Shown piece after piece: positions 7,377-16,438 of a stretch of 64,000 nt of DNA. A program made the translations under genes and the position numbers. Source of the DNA: Bittarella massiliensis (ex Durand et al. 2017) (lineage in GTDB: Bacteria; Bacillota; Clostridia; Oscillospirales; Ruminococcaceae); contig NZ_JABFCL010000002.1 of NCBI RefSeq assembly GCF_017566145.1, forward strand, positions 124,001-188,000, written 5' to 3'. The notes beneath the pieces are model-generated. The model saw nothing but the letters and a program-made list of their open reading frames with translations. It searched no databases and was not told where the DNA came from. Each line of letters starts with the position of its first letter. Position 1 is the first letter of the stretch.

Positions 7377-9943
7377 ACATCATCCACCGCCTCACCCTCA
7401 AAAACATGGCCCAAAACCGGCGGCGCACCCTGGTCACCGTGCTGGGGGCCGCCGTCTCGGTGGCCATGCTCACCGCCGTCTCCCTCATCGCCGTCTCCTT
7501 TTTGGACATGATGCAGCGCACCGTGCTGGCCGACACCGGCGACTGGCACGTCCGCTTTGAGGGGGTCTCTTCGGCGGCGGTCGACGCGGTGCGCGCCGAC
7601 CGCCAGACCGCCCAGGTCACCACCCGGGGACTGCTCGCCTGCGCAAAGCCGCAGGACAGCCTGGACGCCCAGCGCCCCTACCTGGCCCTCTGGGGCTACG
7701 ACCCGGCGGACCAGTCCGCCGCCCGGGCCCCCCTCACCCTGGAGGAGGGGCGGCTGCCCCAGCGGGCGGGGGAACTGGTGGTCTCCCGCGCCTTCTTGGA
7801 GACGTCTGCCCTCGACTGGCAGGTGGGCCAGCAGGTGCAGCTGCCCACCGGCTGGCGGCTGGCCCCCGACGAGGACAGCGGCGAACTGGCGCCGGTCGCC
7901 CCCTCCTCCCCCGCAGTGGACGAAGAGCAGTGGCTGCCCGAGGGGAGCGCGGGCTACACCCTGGTGGGCGTCGGCTCCTTCTCCACCAGTCTGGAGCCCA
8001 GCTGGGGCCGCAGCTACACCGGCATCACCTGCCTGCCCGCCGGATACGGCGGCCAGCTGGAGGTCTCGGCGTCGATGGAGGATCCCGACAGGTCCGTCTA
8101 CGACTGGGGCGATCGCCTCTGGGAACAGGTGGGCGGCGCCCGCACCTACAACAGCGAACTCCTCTTCTACATGGGCATCACCGACGACAACACCCTCTAC
8201 AACACCCTCTTGGGGACCCTGGCCATCGTCTGCGGGGTCATCCTCGTCGGCTCGGTCAGCCTCATCTACAACGCCTTCTCCATCTCCCTGGCCGAGCGGA
8301 GCCGCACCTTCGGGATGCTCTCCAGCGTGGGGGCCACCCGCCGCCAAAAGCGGGACAGCGTCTTTTTCGAGGCGGCCCTCATCGGGGCGGCGGCCATCCC
8401 CCTGGGGCTCTTCGCCGGTTGGCTGGGCATCAAAGTCACCTTTGCCTGCATCGGCTCCACGGTGCAGGAGACGTTTCGCTCCGCCCAGCCCCTGCGGGTG
8501 GTCGTCGCCCCGTCCGCCGTCGGCGCGGCGGTGCTCCTCTCGGCGGCGGTGCTCTTCCTCTCGGCCTGGCTGCCGGCCCGGCGGGCCTCCCGCATCTCCC
8601 CCATCGAGGCCATCCGCGGCAGCCACCAGGTGCGCATCTCCCCCCGCCAGGTGCGCACCTCCCCCGTCAGCCGCAAGTTGCTGGGGTTTGAGGGGGAGCT
8701 GGGGCTCAAAAACAGCAAGCGCAGCCGCAGCCGCTACCTGGCCACCCTCCTCTCCCTCTTTGTCAGCGTGGTGCTCTTTCTCACCGCCTCGACCTTTACC
8801 TATTACATGGGGCGCTCCTTCTCCATGACGGTGGAGGACCTGCAGTTTGACTACACCGTCAACTTCTCCTACGAGAGCGACAGCCAGCGCGACCAGCTGT
8901 CCGCCGGCGTCCAGGCCCTCCCCGGCATCGAGGAGAGCGCCTGCACCCAAAACCTGTACGGCCACCTGACCCTGCGCCCCGAACAGCTCACCGCCGAGGC
9001 CCGCTCGGCCATCTGGCAGCGGGGGGACGGGCTCTACCCCATGGGCATTCAGGTCTACGCCATGGACGAGGCGTCTTTGCGGCAGTACTGCCAGCGCGCG
9101 GGGATCGAGGCCGCCCCCCTGCTGTCAGGCAGTGGCAAGGGCATCCTCCTCTCGCCCCAGCTCTACCGGGACGGGCACGAGTTCCGGGAACTGCGCCACC
9201 TGCAAGACCCCCTGGGCAGCGAGCTGTCCTTTGCCGCCCAGGAGGAGGGGAGCCCCCCGCTGCGCCTGCAGATCGCCGGGGTCTCGTCCGAGACCCCCAT
9301 GCCGGTGGCCGGGGCCATGGGCAACAGTTCCACCCTGGCGGTGGTGGTCTCCCAGGACACCTTCGCCGTCTGGCTGGACCAGATGGGGACCAGCTCCCGC
9401 AGCGCCTCTGTGCTGGTTCGCGCCGCCGACCCCGACCTCTTTTACAACCGCCTGCTGCAGTACCAAAAGGAGATCCGCAGCGAGTGGAGCGTCACCGACT
9501 TTTCCCGCTATCGGGAGCAAAACAGCCAGCTTCTGCTGCTGGTGCAGGTCTTTGTCTACGGCTTTGTGGCCCTGGTGGCGCTGGTCTGTGGGGCCAATAT
9601 CTGGAACACCGTCTCCACCGGGGTGGCCCTGCGCCGGCGGGAGTTCGCCATGCTCCACTCGGTGGGCATCTCCCCCAGGGGCTTTCGGCGGATGATGCGC
9701 TGGGAGAGCCTCTCCTACGGGGTGAAGGCCCTGGCCCTGGGCCTGCCGGTGAGCGCCCTGCTGGCCTTTGGCATGTACCGGGTGTTGGAGCGAAATTTCG
9801 CCTTCTCCTTCGCCCTCCCCTGGGGGGCCTATCTGGCGGCAGTGCTGGGGGTGTTTCTGCTGGTGGGGGTGCCCATGGCCCTGTCGCTGCGCAAACTCCG
9901 CCGCGAAAATGTGATGGACGCCCTGCAAAACGAGAATCTCTAA
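7373..9943 (+). CDS. FtsX-like ABC transporter permease, large two-module form
   Basis: An 856-residue permease whose ATG overlaps the ATPase stop. A first transmembrane helix near residue 20-45 is followed by a large extracellular domain. Three helices (about 280-420) end in the motif LPARRASRISPIEAIRG typical of FtsX domains. A second module repeats the plan (helix at about 457-475, a second extracellular domain, three helices at about 720-845, ending LRRENVMDALQ). The two FtsX modules fit the MacB/BceB/LolC-like family of the Firmicute type. The likely job is removal of envelope-damaging compounds. Confidence 0.92.
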   Translation: MNIIHRLTLKNMAQNRRRTLVTVLGAAVSVAMLTAVSLIAVSFLDMMQRTVLADTGDWHVRFEGVSSAAVDAVRADRQTAQVTTRGLLACAKPQDSLDAQRPYLALWGYDPADQSAARAPLTLEEGRLPQRAGELVVSRAFLETSALDWQVGQQVQLPTGWRLAPDEDSGELAPVAPSSPAVDEEQWLPEGSAGYTLVGVGSFSTSLEPSWGRSYTGITCLPAGYGGQLEVSASMEDPDRSVYDWGDRLWEQVGGARTYNSELLFYMGITDDNTLYNTLLGTLAIVCGVILVGSVSLIYNAFSISLAERSRTFGMLSSVGATRRQKRDSVFFEAALIGAAAIPLGLFAGWLGIKVTFACIGSTVQETFRSAQPLRVVVAPSAVGAAVLLSAAVLFLSAWLPARRASRISPIEAIRGSHQVRISPRQVRTSPVSRKLLGFEGELGLKNSKRSRSRYLATLLSLFVSVVLFLTASTFTYYMGRSFSMTVEDLQFDYTVNFSYESDSQRDQLSAGVQALPGIEESACTQNLYGHLTLRPEQLTAEARSAIWQRGDGLYPMGIQVYAMDEASLRQYCQRAGIEAAPLLSGSGKGILLSPQLYRDGHEFRELRHLQDPLGSELSFAAQEEGSPPLRLQIAGVSSETPMPVAGAMGNSSTLAVVVSQDTFAVWLDQMGTSSRSASVLVRAADPDLFYNRLLQYQKEIRSEWSVTDFSRYREQNSQLLLLVQVFVYGFVALVALVCGANIWNTVSTGVALRRREFAMLHSVGISPRGFRRMMRWESLSYGVKALALGLPVSALLAFGMYRVLERNFAFSFALPWGAYLAAVLGVFLLVGVPMALSLRKLRRENVMDALQNENL

Positions 9944-9955
9944 GGGCGGCCGGCA

Positions 9956-9985
9956 TTGCGCCCGCCCCTCTTGCGGTGGTATGAT
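9956..9985 (+). promoter_or_regulatory. Promoter of the nitroreductase gene
   Basis: TTGCGC at 9956-9961 and TATGAT at 9980-9985, spaced by 18. A ribosome site (GGGAGG) follows at about 10016. Confidence 0.6.
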
Positions 9986-10029
9986 GGGACCATAACCGGG
10001 AAGACCCGGGAAAGAGGGAGGTTTTTTTG

Positions 10030-10554
10030 ATGGACGTGTTGGAAGCGATTTACACCCGCCGCAGCATCCGCAAGTACACCGGCCAGCCGGTGGGGGACGA
10101 GGCGGTGAAAGCCCTGCTCAAGGCGGGGATGATCGCCCCCACCGCGGTGGACAACCGCGACTGGGAATTTGTCGTCACCAGGGAGCGGGCGGTGCTCGAT
10201 CGCCTGTCCGACTGCCTGGGCCACTCGGGGCTGATGTTAAAAGAGGCGCCCCTGGCCGTCGCCCTCTGCGGCGACTGGAACCGGGCCTACCGCTGGGGCA
10301 GGGACTACTGGGTGGAGGACTGCGCCGCCGCGGCCGAGAACATCCTCCTGGCCGCCCACGGCATGGGCCTGGGGGCGGTCTGGCTGGGTGTCTACCCCCA
10401 GACCGACAAGATGCGCCGGGTCGCCGAGACCCTGGAACTGCCCGCGCACATCATCCCCTTCTGCGTCCTCTCCGTCGGCTGGCCGGGGGAGGCAAAGCCC
10501 GCCGCCGCGGACGAGCGGTACGACGAGACAAAGATCCACATCGACCGCTGGTGA
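10030..10554 (+). CDS. Nitroreductase family flavoprotein
   Basis: A 174-residue protein of the nitroreductase fold (PF00881). It opens with VLEAIYTRRSIRKYTGQPV, the FMN phosphate-binding pattern, and has the conserved AAENILLAAHGMGLGAVWLG segment that packs on FMN (quoted in part: AENILLAAHGMGLG). ATG 10030 is preferred over a TTG immediately before it. Such small enzymes reduce nitro compounds, quinones or other small molecules with NAD(P)H; the natural substrate is not predictable. It has its own promoter and terminator, so it is monocistronic. Confidence 0.88.
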   Translation: MDVLEAIYTRRSIRKYTGQPVGDEAVKALLKAGMIAPTAVDNRDWEFVVTRERAVLDRLSDCLGHSGLMLKEAPLAVALCGDWNRAYRWGRDYWVEDCAAAAENILLAAHGMGLGAVWLGVYPQTDKMRRVAETLELPAHIIPFCVLSVGWPGEAKPAAADERYDETKIHIDRW

Positions 10555-10569
10555 CCCAGCGGCGGCAGC

Positions 10570-10603
10570 GCCACCCCGGGCAGTTTGCCTGGGGTGGCTT
10601 TTT
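10570..10603 (+). terminator. Rho-independent terminator after the nitroreductase gene
   Basis: Arms GCCACCCCGGGCA and TGCCTGGGGTGGC (one G-T pair) with a 3-base loop, followed by TTTTT. Confidence 0.88.
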
Positions 10604-10631
10604 GCATCTCAAAAACAGAGAATTTTTTTTG

Positions 10632-10678
10632 GGTATTTTTAGAAATACCTTTCGGCGGGCGACGCCGCGTGGTATACT
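10632..10678 (+). promoter_or_regulatory. Promoter of the diguanylate cyclase gene with upstream dyad
   Basis: A perfect dyad GGTATTT-ttag-AAATACC lies at 10632-10649. It is followed by an extended -10 element TGG-TATACT with the hexamer at 10673-10678. The -35 is weak, so the dyad could bind an activator or repressor. Confidence 0.5.
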
Positions 10679-10745
10679 GGTGAAAATTGAGGGGCGCCGC
10701 AGGCAGCCCCTCCCCGCAGCGGGCGGGGCAAAGGGGGCGCACAGG

Positions 10746-12200
10746 GTGAAACAGAGGGTCGGCCACAGGCGAAAAAATCTGCTTCTGCCCACCTGCGCCA
10801 TCGCCCTGGCCCTGGTGCTGTCGGTGCTCTCCTTTGTCTCCTACCAGCGGGGGCTGCGGGCCACCCTCCTGCAAAAGACCGAGGAGGAGATGGCCCGCTA
10901 CACCCACCAGAGCGGGGTGATGGTCTCCAGCCTGGTGGAGGACTACTTCGCCCAGCTGGACGCGGTGGCCCTCTTCTGCGCCGGGGACGCCGGCCGGGAC
11001 ATCGACAACATCACCGAACTGCTGCGCCGGCAAAACGGCCGGGACGAGAATTGCAAGCTGGGCCTCGCCGGCTTGGACGGCGCCCTCTACACCGGCACCT
11101 CGGTGCCGGTGGACATCTCCGGGCGGGACTTTTTTCAGCGGGCCGCCGCCGGGGAGCGGGTGCTGAGCCGGGTGCACGGCAGCTGTCTGGACGGCCGCTC
11201 CTGCGTGGTGCTGGCCATCCCCGTCTACGAGGGGGAACAGGTGGCCGGGGTGGCCTATGCCGAGTACGCGGTGAATCACTTTACCGAAATGCTGGGCAGC
11301 GCCCAATTTGCCGGGCTGGGGGCCACCATGGTGATCCAGCCGGACGGGGCCATGGTCTCGGGCTACGCCGGGACCGAGCGGTACGAGACCTTTTACGACG
11401 CCATCTCGCAGATGGACTTCCGGGGGGAAGACACCCTGGCCAGCCTGCGCGAGCGCGTCGAGGCGGGGGAGTCGGGGCTCTTCACCTACTACCGAAACGG
11501 CAAGGCCCGCTACCTCTACTTTGAGCCCGCCGGGGTGGGGGACTGGACCGTTCTCTCCCTGGTCATCGCCGAGTCGGTGGAGCAGCAGTTTTCCAGTATC
11601 AACGGCCGCTCGGCGGCCCTGATGGGCCTCAATTTGCTGCTGTACAGCGTGGTCCTCCTCTGCATCTGGCTGATCTGGCGCAAAAACCAGGCGGCGGTGA
11701 GGGCCAACTGGCGCGACAGCCTGACGGGCATTTACAACCGCGGAGGGGTGCGCGCCGTCGTGGAACCCATGCTGATGCGGGTGCCGGAAGGGGGGCGGGT
11801 ACACGCCTGCCTCTTTATCGATGTGGACGATTTCAAGGGGGTCAACGACCGGTTGGGCCACCAGGTGGGGGATCAGGCGCTCATCCAGCTGGCAGGCCTG
11901 CTGCAGCGCACCTTCCGCCAGAGCGATGTGGTGGGCCGCTACGGCGGCGACGAGTTCCTGGTCTGGATGCGGGACGCCCCCTCGGCCCAGCTGGTGGAGC
12001 ACCGGGCCAAACAGCTCTGCGAATCGGTGGCCGCCTGCGGCGACTTCCCCACCTCCATCAGCGTGGGGGTGGCCCTCTGGCCGCAGGACGGCAGCGGCTA
12101 CGACGAGTTGCTGCGCGCCGCAGACCAGGCCCTCTACGCCGCCAAAGGGGCGGGGAAGAACCGGGTCGCCTTTTCCCAAAATGCCGGGCAATCAGGGTAA
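10746..12200 (+). CDS. Cache-domain diguanylate cyclase (GGDEF)
   Basis: A 484-residue membrane protein. GTG 10746 follows AAAGGGGG, and the frame upstream runs through the promoter. A first transmembrane helix (about 15-37) is followed by an extracellular Cache-like sensor domain of about 240 residues and a second helix at about 288-307. The cytoplasmic GGDEF domain has DSLTGIYNRGG, the metal-site stretch FIDVDDFKGVND and an intact GGDEF at about 400. RQSD sits five residues before GGDEF, matching the inhibitory I-site for product feedback. It therefore should make c-di-GMP in response to an external ligand. It lies directly upstream of the type IV pilus locus. Confidence 0.93.
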   Translation: MKQRVGHRRKNLLLPTCAIALALVLSVLSFVSYQRGLRATLLQKTEEEMARYTHQSGVMVSSLVEDYFAQLDAVALFCAGDAGRDIDNITELLRRQNGRDENCKLGLAGLDGALYTGTSVPVDISGRDFFQRAAAGERVLSRVHGSCLDGRSCVVLAIPVYEGEQVAGVAYAEYAVNHFTEMLGSAQFAGLGATMVIQPDGAMVSGYAGTERYETFYDAISQMDFRGEDTLASLRERVEAGESGLFTYYRNGKARYLYFEPAGVGDWTVLSLVIAESVEQQFSSINGRSAALMGLNLLLYSVVLLCIWLIWRKNQAAVRANWRDSLTGIYNRGGVRAVVEPMLMRVPEGGRVHACLFIDVDDFKGVNDRLGHQVGDQALIQLAGLLQRTFRQSDVVGRYGGDEFLVWMRDAPSAQLVEHRAKQLCESVAACGDFPTSISVGVALWPQDGSGYDELLRAADQALYAAKGAGKNRVAFSQNAGQSG

Positions 12201-12207
12201 AATAGTC

Positions 12208-12236
12208 TTGTTTTTTGAGAGAAAGGGCCGTATAAT
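12208..12236 (+). promoter_or_regulatory. Promoter of the type IV pilus locus
   Basis: TTGTTT (12208-12213) and TATAAT (12231-12236) are separated by exactly 17 bases. The start of transcription would fall about 80 bases before the first pilin gene. That leader contains a small hairpin around CTCTGCC/GGCAGAG (12285-12304) but no recognisable c-di-GMP riboswitch. Confidence 0.8.
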
Positions 12237-12325
12237 GTAATCACATATACGGTGCACGGCAGACCGCTGTGTAATAATGTTTGCTCTGCCCCCTCGGCAG
12301 AGCGCCGAGAAAAGAGGTCGTTTGT

Positions 12326-12769
12326 ATGAACAAATTGGCAAACCGCGCCAAGGAACAGCTGCAGAAGAAGACCGGCAAAAAGGGCTTTACCCTGGTCGAG
12401 GTCATCGTGGTGCTGGTCATCCTGGCGATTCTGGCCGCCCTGCTGATCCCCTCCATGGTCAAGTGGATCGACAAGGCCCACGAGAAAGAGGCCATTGTCG
12501 AGGCGAGAACGATTTTGATGTCCGCCCAGACCATCGCCTCTGAAACCTATGAAAAAACCCCCGGCTTGACAGAGTTGAAAGACGGCCAGCTGACAAAAGT
12601 GACCGATCTGGCCAACATCGGCGGGAACTTCAAGGCGGGCACGACGATCACCGTTGCCAACGGCACGGTCACCGGCTTTACTTATGAGACTTCAAAGGGA
12701 TACCAGGTCATATACAACTCCGCAGCTGATGAAACTTTTGCGGTGACGAAGATTGCCTCAAACCCGTAA
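12326..12769 (+). CDS. Type IV major-type prepilin
   Basis: A 147-residue prepilin. ATG 12326 follows AAAGAGGTCG. The leader is basic and ends KKG, giving the prepilin peptidase site KKG/FTLVE with the required Glu at +5. A hydrophobic helix of about 25 residues follows. The mature protein is small, as for a major subunit, and is predicted to be processed by the peptidase encoded next. Its first 35 mature residues differ from those of the second pilin (22779) at only two positions. Its own strong promoter and the hairpin after it suggest it is the most highly expressed gene of the locus. Confidence 0.93.
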   Translation: MNKLANRAKEQLQKKTGKKGFTLVEVIVVLVILAILAALLIPSMVKWIDKAHEKEAIVEARTILMSAQTIASETYEKTPGLTELKDGQLTKVTDLANIGGNFKAGTTITVANGTVTGFTYETSKGYQVIYNSAADETFAVTKIASNP

Positions 12770-12796
12770 ATGTAAGCGGTCTTTTTAGGCAGAGGG

Positions 12797-12825
12797 CACC
12801 CTTGCGGGATTTTTCCGCAGGGGTG
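12797..12825 (+). other. Hairpin between the pilin gene and pilD
   Basis: Arms CACCCTTGCGG and CCGCAGGGGTG (one G-T pair) around GATTTTT. No T-run follows. It may act as a leaky terminator or a 3-prime stabiliser that lets pilin mRNA exceed that of the assembly genes. Confidence 0.5.
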
Positions 12826-12869
12826 TTCTGAGATAAGGGCAAAAATGACCGAGAGGGGAGGGTCCGCCA

Positions 12870-13652
12870 GTGCCAGCTTCGTACTACGTCGCCTGCACCG
12901 TGCTGGCCCTCCTCCTCTTTGTCTTCGGCAGCGTCGTCGGCAGCTTTTTAAACGTGGTCATCTACCGGCTGCCCCAGGGCATCTCGGTGGCCAAAGGGCG
13001 CTCCTTCTGCCCCCGCTGCGGCAAGGCCCTCCGCCCGCTGGACATGGTGCCGGTCTTCAGCTGGCTGGCCCTGCGGGGGCGCTGCCGGTTCTGCGGGGCC
13101 CCCATCTCCCCCCGCTACCCCCTTGTCGAGTGCGCCGGCGGGGCGCTGGCCCTCCTCTGCGTGGGGGCGCTGGGTCCCACCCCCCTGGCGGCAGTGGCCT
13201 TTGGCGCCCTCTGCGTGCTGCTGTGTGTCGCCTGCATCGACGCCGCCACCATGGAAATTCCCAACGCCCTGGTGCTGGCCCTGGCGGCCTTCGCCCTGCT
13301 GGCGGTCCCCGCCGCGCCGGGGGTGGGGCTTCTCTCCCGCCTCCTGGGCGCGGCCGAGATCAGCCTGCCCCTGCTCCTCTGCACCCTCCTGGTGCCCGAG
13401 AGCTTTGGCGGGGGCGATGTGAAGCTGATGGCCGCCGCCGGGTTCCTGCTGGGGTGGCGCGCCACCCTGGCGGCCGCTTTTTTGGCCCTGGTGGGCGGCG
13501 GCCTCTACGGGGCCTGGCTGCTGGCCACCCGCCGCGCCGGGCGCAAGAGCCACTTCGCCTTCGGCCCCTTTCTGGCCGGGGGGATCGGGGTGGCCCTCCT
13601 CTGGGGCGAAGGGCTCATCGCCGGCTATCTCTCCCTCTTTGGCCTGGCCTAG
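12870..13652 (+). CDS. pilD: Prepilin leader peptidase / N-methyltransferase
   Basis: A 260-residue membrane enzyme starting at GTG 12870 after GAGGGGAGG. The N-terminal part has the methyltransferase-type zinc site CPRC and CRFC (about residues 50-74). The peptidase aspartates are in CIDAATMEIPN (about 124) and FGGGDVKLMA (about 185), matching the GxGD-type aspartyl protease. About seven hydrophobic segments are visible. It should cleave and N-methylate the prepilins encoded in this locus (12326, 19047, 19399, 22779). Confidence 0.95.
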   Translation: MPASYYVACTVLALLLFVFGSVVGSFLNVVIYRLPQGISVAKGRSFCPRCGKALRPLDMVPVFSWLALRGRCRFCGAPISPRYPLVECAGGALALLCVGALGPTPLAAVAFGALCVLLCVACIDAATMEIPNALVLALAAFALLAVPAAPGVGLLSRLLGAAEISLPLLLCTLLVPESFGGGDVKLMAAAGFLLGWRATLAAAFLALVGGGLYGAWLLATRRAGRKSHFAFGPFLAGGIGVALLWGEGLIAGYLSLFGLA

Positions 13653-13685
13653 GGGGCTCATCAAATCGGAAAGGGGGCGGGGCAG

Positions 13686-14894
13686 GTGCCCGTCTACCAG
13701 TACCGCGCCGCCGACAGGGGCGGCAAGATCACCGAGGGGGAGATGAACGCCCCCGCCGAGACCCAGCTGTCCGAGCGTCTGCGGGCCGACGGGCTCTTCC
13801 TCCTCTCCTGCAAGGAGAAGGAGGAAAAGGCCGTCTCCTACCGGCTGCGCCCGCTGGAGCTCTCCGAGTTCTGCCGCGACCTGGGCACCATGCTCGGCTC
13901 GGGCGTGCCCCTGCTGCGCGCGGTCTCCATCCTCATCCAGCGCGACCCCAAGGTGCGCATCAAGCGGGTCTACCAGCAGCTCTACCGCTCCCTTCAGCGG
14001 GGCCTCCCCCTGTCGGAGGCCATGGAGGAGCAGACCGGCGCCTTCCCCGAACTGCTGATTCAGATGTACCGCGCCGGGGAGGCCAGCGGCCGGCTGGACC
14101 TGACCTCCCAGAAGATGGCCCTCCACTACCAAAAGGAGCACCGCCTCAACAGCAAGGTGCGGGGGGCGATGGTCTACCCCATCATCCTCCTGTGCCTGAC
14201 GCTCGTCATCACCCTGGGCATCTTCCTCTTTGTCCTCCCCAGCTTCTTCACCCTCTTCGAGGGGATGGAGCTGCCCTGGCCCACGAAGGTGGTGATGGCC
14301 ATCAGCGGCGGGCTGCAAAAGTACTGGCTGTTCTGGCTCATCGGTGTGCTGCTGGCGGTGCTGGCCCTGGGGTTTGTGCTGCGCCTGCCCAAGGTGCGGC
14401 TGGCGGTGGACCGCCAAAAGCTGCGCCTCCCCCTGGTGGGAAAGCTGTTGCGCACCATCTACACCGCCCGCTTTGCCCGCACCCTCAGCTCCCTCTACGC
14501 CAGCGGGCTGCCCATCATCACCGCCCTGCAAAACGCCCGCGGCACCACCGGCAACCGCTACATCGGCGCCCAGTTTGACGGGGTGGTGCGGCAGGTGCGC
14601 AGCGGCGGCTCCCTGTCCGACGCCATCGCCCAGGTGGACGGCTTTGACCCCAAGCTGGCCGCCACCATCCGGGTGGGGGAGGAGACCGGCAAACTCGACG
14701 AGATGCTCGAGTCCACCGCCGAGTCCTTCGACTACGAGGCGGAGAGCGCCACCGCCAAACTCACCGCCATCCTCGAGCCGGTGCTCATCATCCTCATGGC
14801 GCTGGTCATCGGCTTCATCATGATCTCGGTGATGTTGCCCATCTACTCCCTCTACGACCAGATCGGCGCCGGGGCCGGCAGCTACGGCGGCTGA
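13686..14894 (+). CDS. pilC: Type IV pilus inner-membrane platform protein (PilC/GspF)
   Basis: A 402-residue protein starting at GTG 13686. Two copies of the T2SSF domain are visible (about 60-185 and 265-388), each with the pattern of a cytoplasmic helical bundle followed by a hydrophobic region (FCRDLGTMLGSGVPLLRA in the first, FARTLSSLYASGLPI in the second). Three transmembrane segments are present at about 162-187, 212-235 and 362-385. It forms the membrane platform that the PilB and PilT motors act on. It lies 33 bases after pilD. Confidence 0.93.
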   Translation: MPVYQYRAADRGGKITEGEMNAPAETQLSERLRADGLFLLSCKEKEEKAVSYRLRPLELSEFCRDLGTMLGSGVPLLRAVSILIQRDPKVRIKRVYQQLYRSLQRGLPLSEAMEEQTGAFPELLIQMYRAGEASGRLDLTSQKMALHYQKEHRLNSKVRGAMVYPIILLCLTLVITLGIFLFVLPSFFTLFEGMELPWPTKVVMAISGGLQKYWLFWLIGVLLAVLALGFVLRLPKVRLAVDRQKLRLPLVGKLLRTIYTARFARTLSSLYASGLPIITALQNARGTTGNRYIGAQFDGVVRQVRSGGSLSDAIAQVDGFDPKLAATIRVGEETGKLDEMLESTAESFDYEAESATAKLTAILEPVLIILMALVIGFIMISVMLPIYSLYDQIGAGAGSYGG

Positions 14895-14926
14895 CAGATC
14901 CCGCTTTTTAAAGGAGAAAAAACACC

Positions 14927-15838
14927 ATGGAATGTTCGGTATATATCGGCAACGAGGCCATCCACGCGGTGACGGGCCGGGCCGGGCGCAAGGGGGTGCA
15001 GATCGAGCGGGTCTGCTCCGAGCCCCTGGCCCCGGGGGCGGTGATCGGCGGCGTGTTCATCGACGAGGCGGCCGTCAAGGCGGCCCTCTGCAGCCTCTGG
15101 GGCCGCAGCCACCTCCCCTCGCGGGGGGTGCGGCTGGTGGTGGGGGGCCGCTCGGTCTTTCTCAAGCGCTCGGTGGTCCCCACCCTCTCCCGCGGCAGGC
15201 TGCAGCGGGTGCTGGTGGACGAGTTCCCCGAGGTGGAGAACCCCGACGAGCTGCTTTACGACTACGCGGTGCTCACCCCCCGCCTCCCCGAGGGGGGCGG
15301 CGCGGTCCTCTGCACCGCCGCGCCCCGGGCCTTTATCCAGTCCTACCGGCAGCTGTTCGCGTCGGCGGGCATCGGCCTGCGCTCGGCAGAGCTGAACATC
15401 GGCGGCCTCATCAAGGTGGCGCGGCTCTCGACCGCCCTGCAGCGGGAGAGCTGCGTGGTGGTGGTGCTCGACGACCTGGGTGTCGATTTGACCCTGTTGG
15501 CCGCCGGCGACTACCGGTTTTGCAACCGCTCCCGCCTGCTGGAGGGGCGGGGCACCCCCCAGTCCGCCGCCGAGATCGGGCGGCTGCTCTCCTCCATGGT
15601 GCAGTTTAACGCCTCTGAAAAGGGGGAACCGGTCGCACACATCTACCTGGCCGGCCTCAAGGAGGGGGAGGAGGGGCTCTGCGCGGCCCTGGGCGAGAGC
15701 CTGGGGATCGCCGCCGCCCCCTTCCCCGACTGCCCCGAAATTGCCGTCCTGCCCCGCCGCAGGGGCTGTCAATTCTCCCTCGCCGGGCACCTGTACGCCG
15801 TGGGGGGGCTGATCCAGACAGGGGGGATTTGGGGATGA
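14927..15838 (+). CDS. pilM: PilM-like actin-fold pilus assembly protein
   Basis: A 303-residue protein starting at ATG 14927 after AAGGAGAAAA. It opens CSVYIGNEAIHAVTG, a shortened phosphate-1-type motif of the actin/FtsA fold. A VVVLDDLGVDLTLL stretch near residue 180 looks like the second nucleotide-binding strand pair. Position and the following two genes (bitopic proteins of PilN and PilO size) support PilM, which couples the cytoplasmic and membrane parts of the machine. Sequence divergence from Gram-negative PilM is considerable. The stop overlaps the next start (ATGA). Confidence 0.8.
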   Translation: MECSVYIGNEAIHAVTGRAGRKGVQIERVCSEPLAPGAVIGGVFIDEAAVKAALCSLWGRSHLPSRGVRLVVGGRSVFLKRSVVPTLSRGRLQRVLVDEFPEVENPDELLYDYAVLTPRLPEGGGAVLCTAAPRAFIQSYRQLFASAGIGLRSAELNIGGLIKVARLSTALQRESCVVVVLDDLGVDLTLLAAGDYRFCNRSRLLEGRGTPQSAAEIGRLLSSMVQFNASEKGEPVAHIYLAGLKEGEEGLCAALGESLGIAAAPFPDCPEIAVLPRRRGCQFSLAGHLYAVGGLIQTGGIWG

Positions 15839-16419
15839 AGGCGCTTCGCAAAAAGGACATCGACTATCTGGCCCGGCTGAAGGACGGGCGGCGCAGCGGC
15901 CGCCCCGTCCTCCGCATCGCCCTGTTGGCCCTCCCCTTTGTGCTGGTGTTGGGGGCCTTTGCCGCCGCCTTTTTCCACTACACCGGCGACACCTCCCGCC
16001 TGAAAAAGGAGGACGCGCCCCTGCAGGCCTACCTGCAAAACCCGCAAAACCTCCAGCGCCAGAGCAGGGCGGTGGAACTCTCCGACCAGCTGGCGGGCCA
16101 CACCGCCCGGCGGGACGCCCTCAAGAGCGACCTGGACGCCCTGGCTGGCTACCCCCGGCTCTACAAGGAACTCTACCGGCAGGTCATCGGCCTCACCGGG
16201 AGCGCCGTGCAGGTGGAGAGCACCTCCTTCTCCGATGAGACCGGTCTGCTGACGCTAGAGCTGTCCTCCTCCGGGGTAAAGGACGCGCCGGCCTACATCC
16301 AAAAGCTGCGGGAGTCCGGCCTCTTCCGCGACATCGCCTACCGGGGGTACGGCGTGAACGAACAGGACGGCCGCTACCACTTCACCGCCGACTGCCTGCT
16401 GGCAGCCCCGGCCCAATAG
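15835..16419 (+). CDS. pilN: PilN-like bitopic pilus assembly protein
   Basis: A 194-residue protein. ATG 15835 overlaps the pilM stop and follows a GGGGGGATTT site. A basic cytoplasmic N-terminus (about 1-24) is followed by one transmembrane helix (about 25-46), a coiled-coil-like stretch (about 50-105) and a small C-terminal alpha/beta domain, the PilN plan. PilN binds PilM through its N-terminal tail and PilO through its outer domain. The assignment rests on topology and gene order more than on sequence. Confidence 0.75.
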   Translation: MKALRKKDIDYLARLKDGRRSGRPVLRIALLALPFVLVLGAFAAAFFHYTGDTSRLKKEDAPLQAYLQNPQNLQRQSRAVELSDQLAGHTARRDALKSDLDALAGYPRLYKELYRQVIGLTGSAVQVESTSFSDETGLLTLELSSSGVKDAPAYIQKLRESGLFRDIAYRGYGVNEQDGRYHFTADCLLAAPAQ

Positions 16420-16438
16420 CCGCGAGGAGGAAAACGCC

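Noticed and set aside
12237..12325. c-di-GMP riboswitch in the pilus leader
   Set aside because: The leader is under 90 bases and shows none of the conserved GEMM-type segments.
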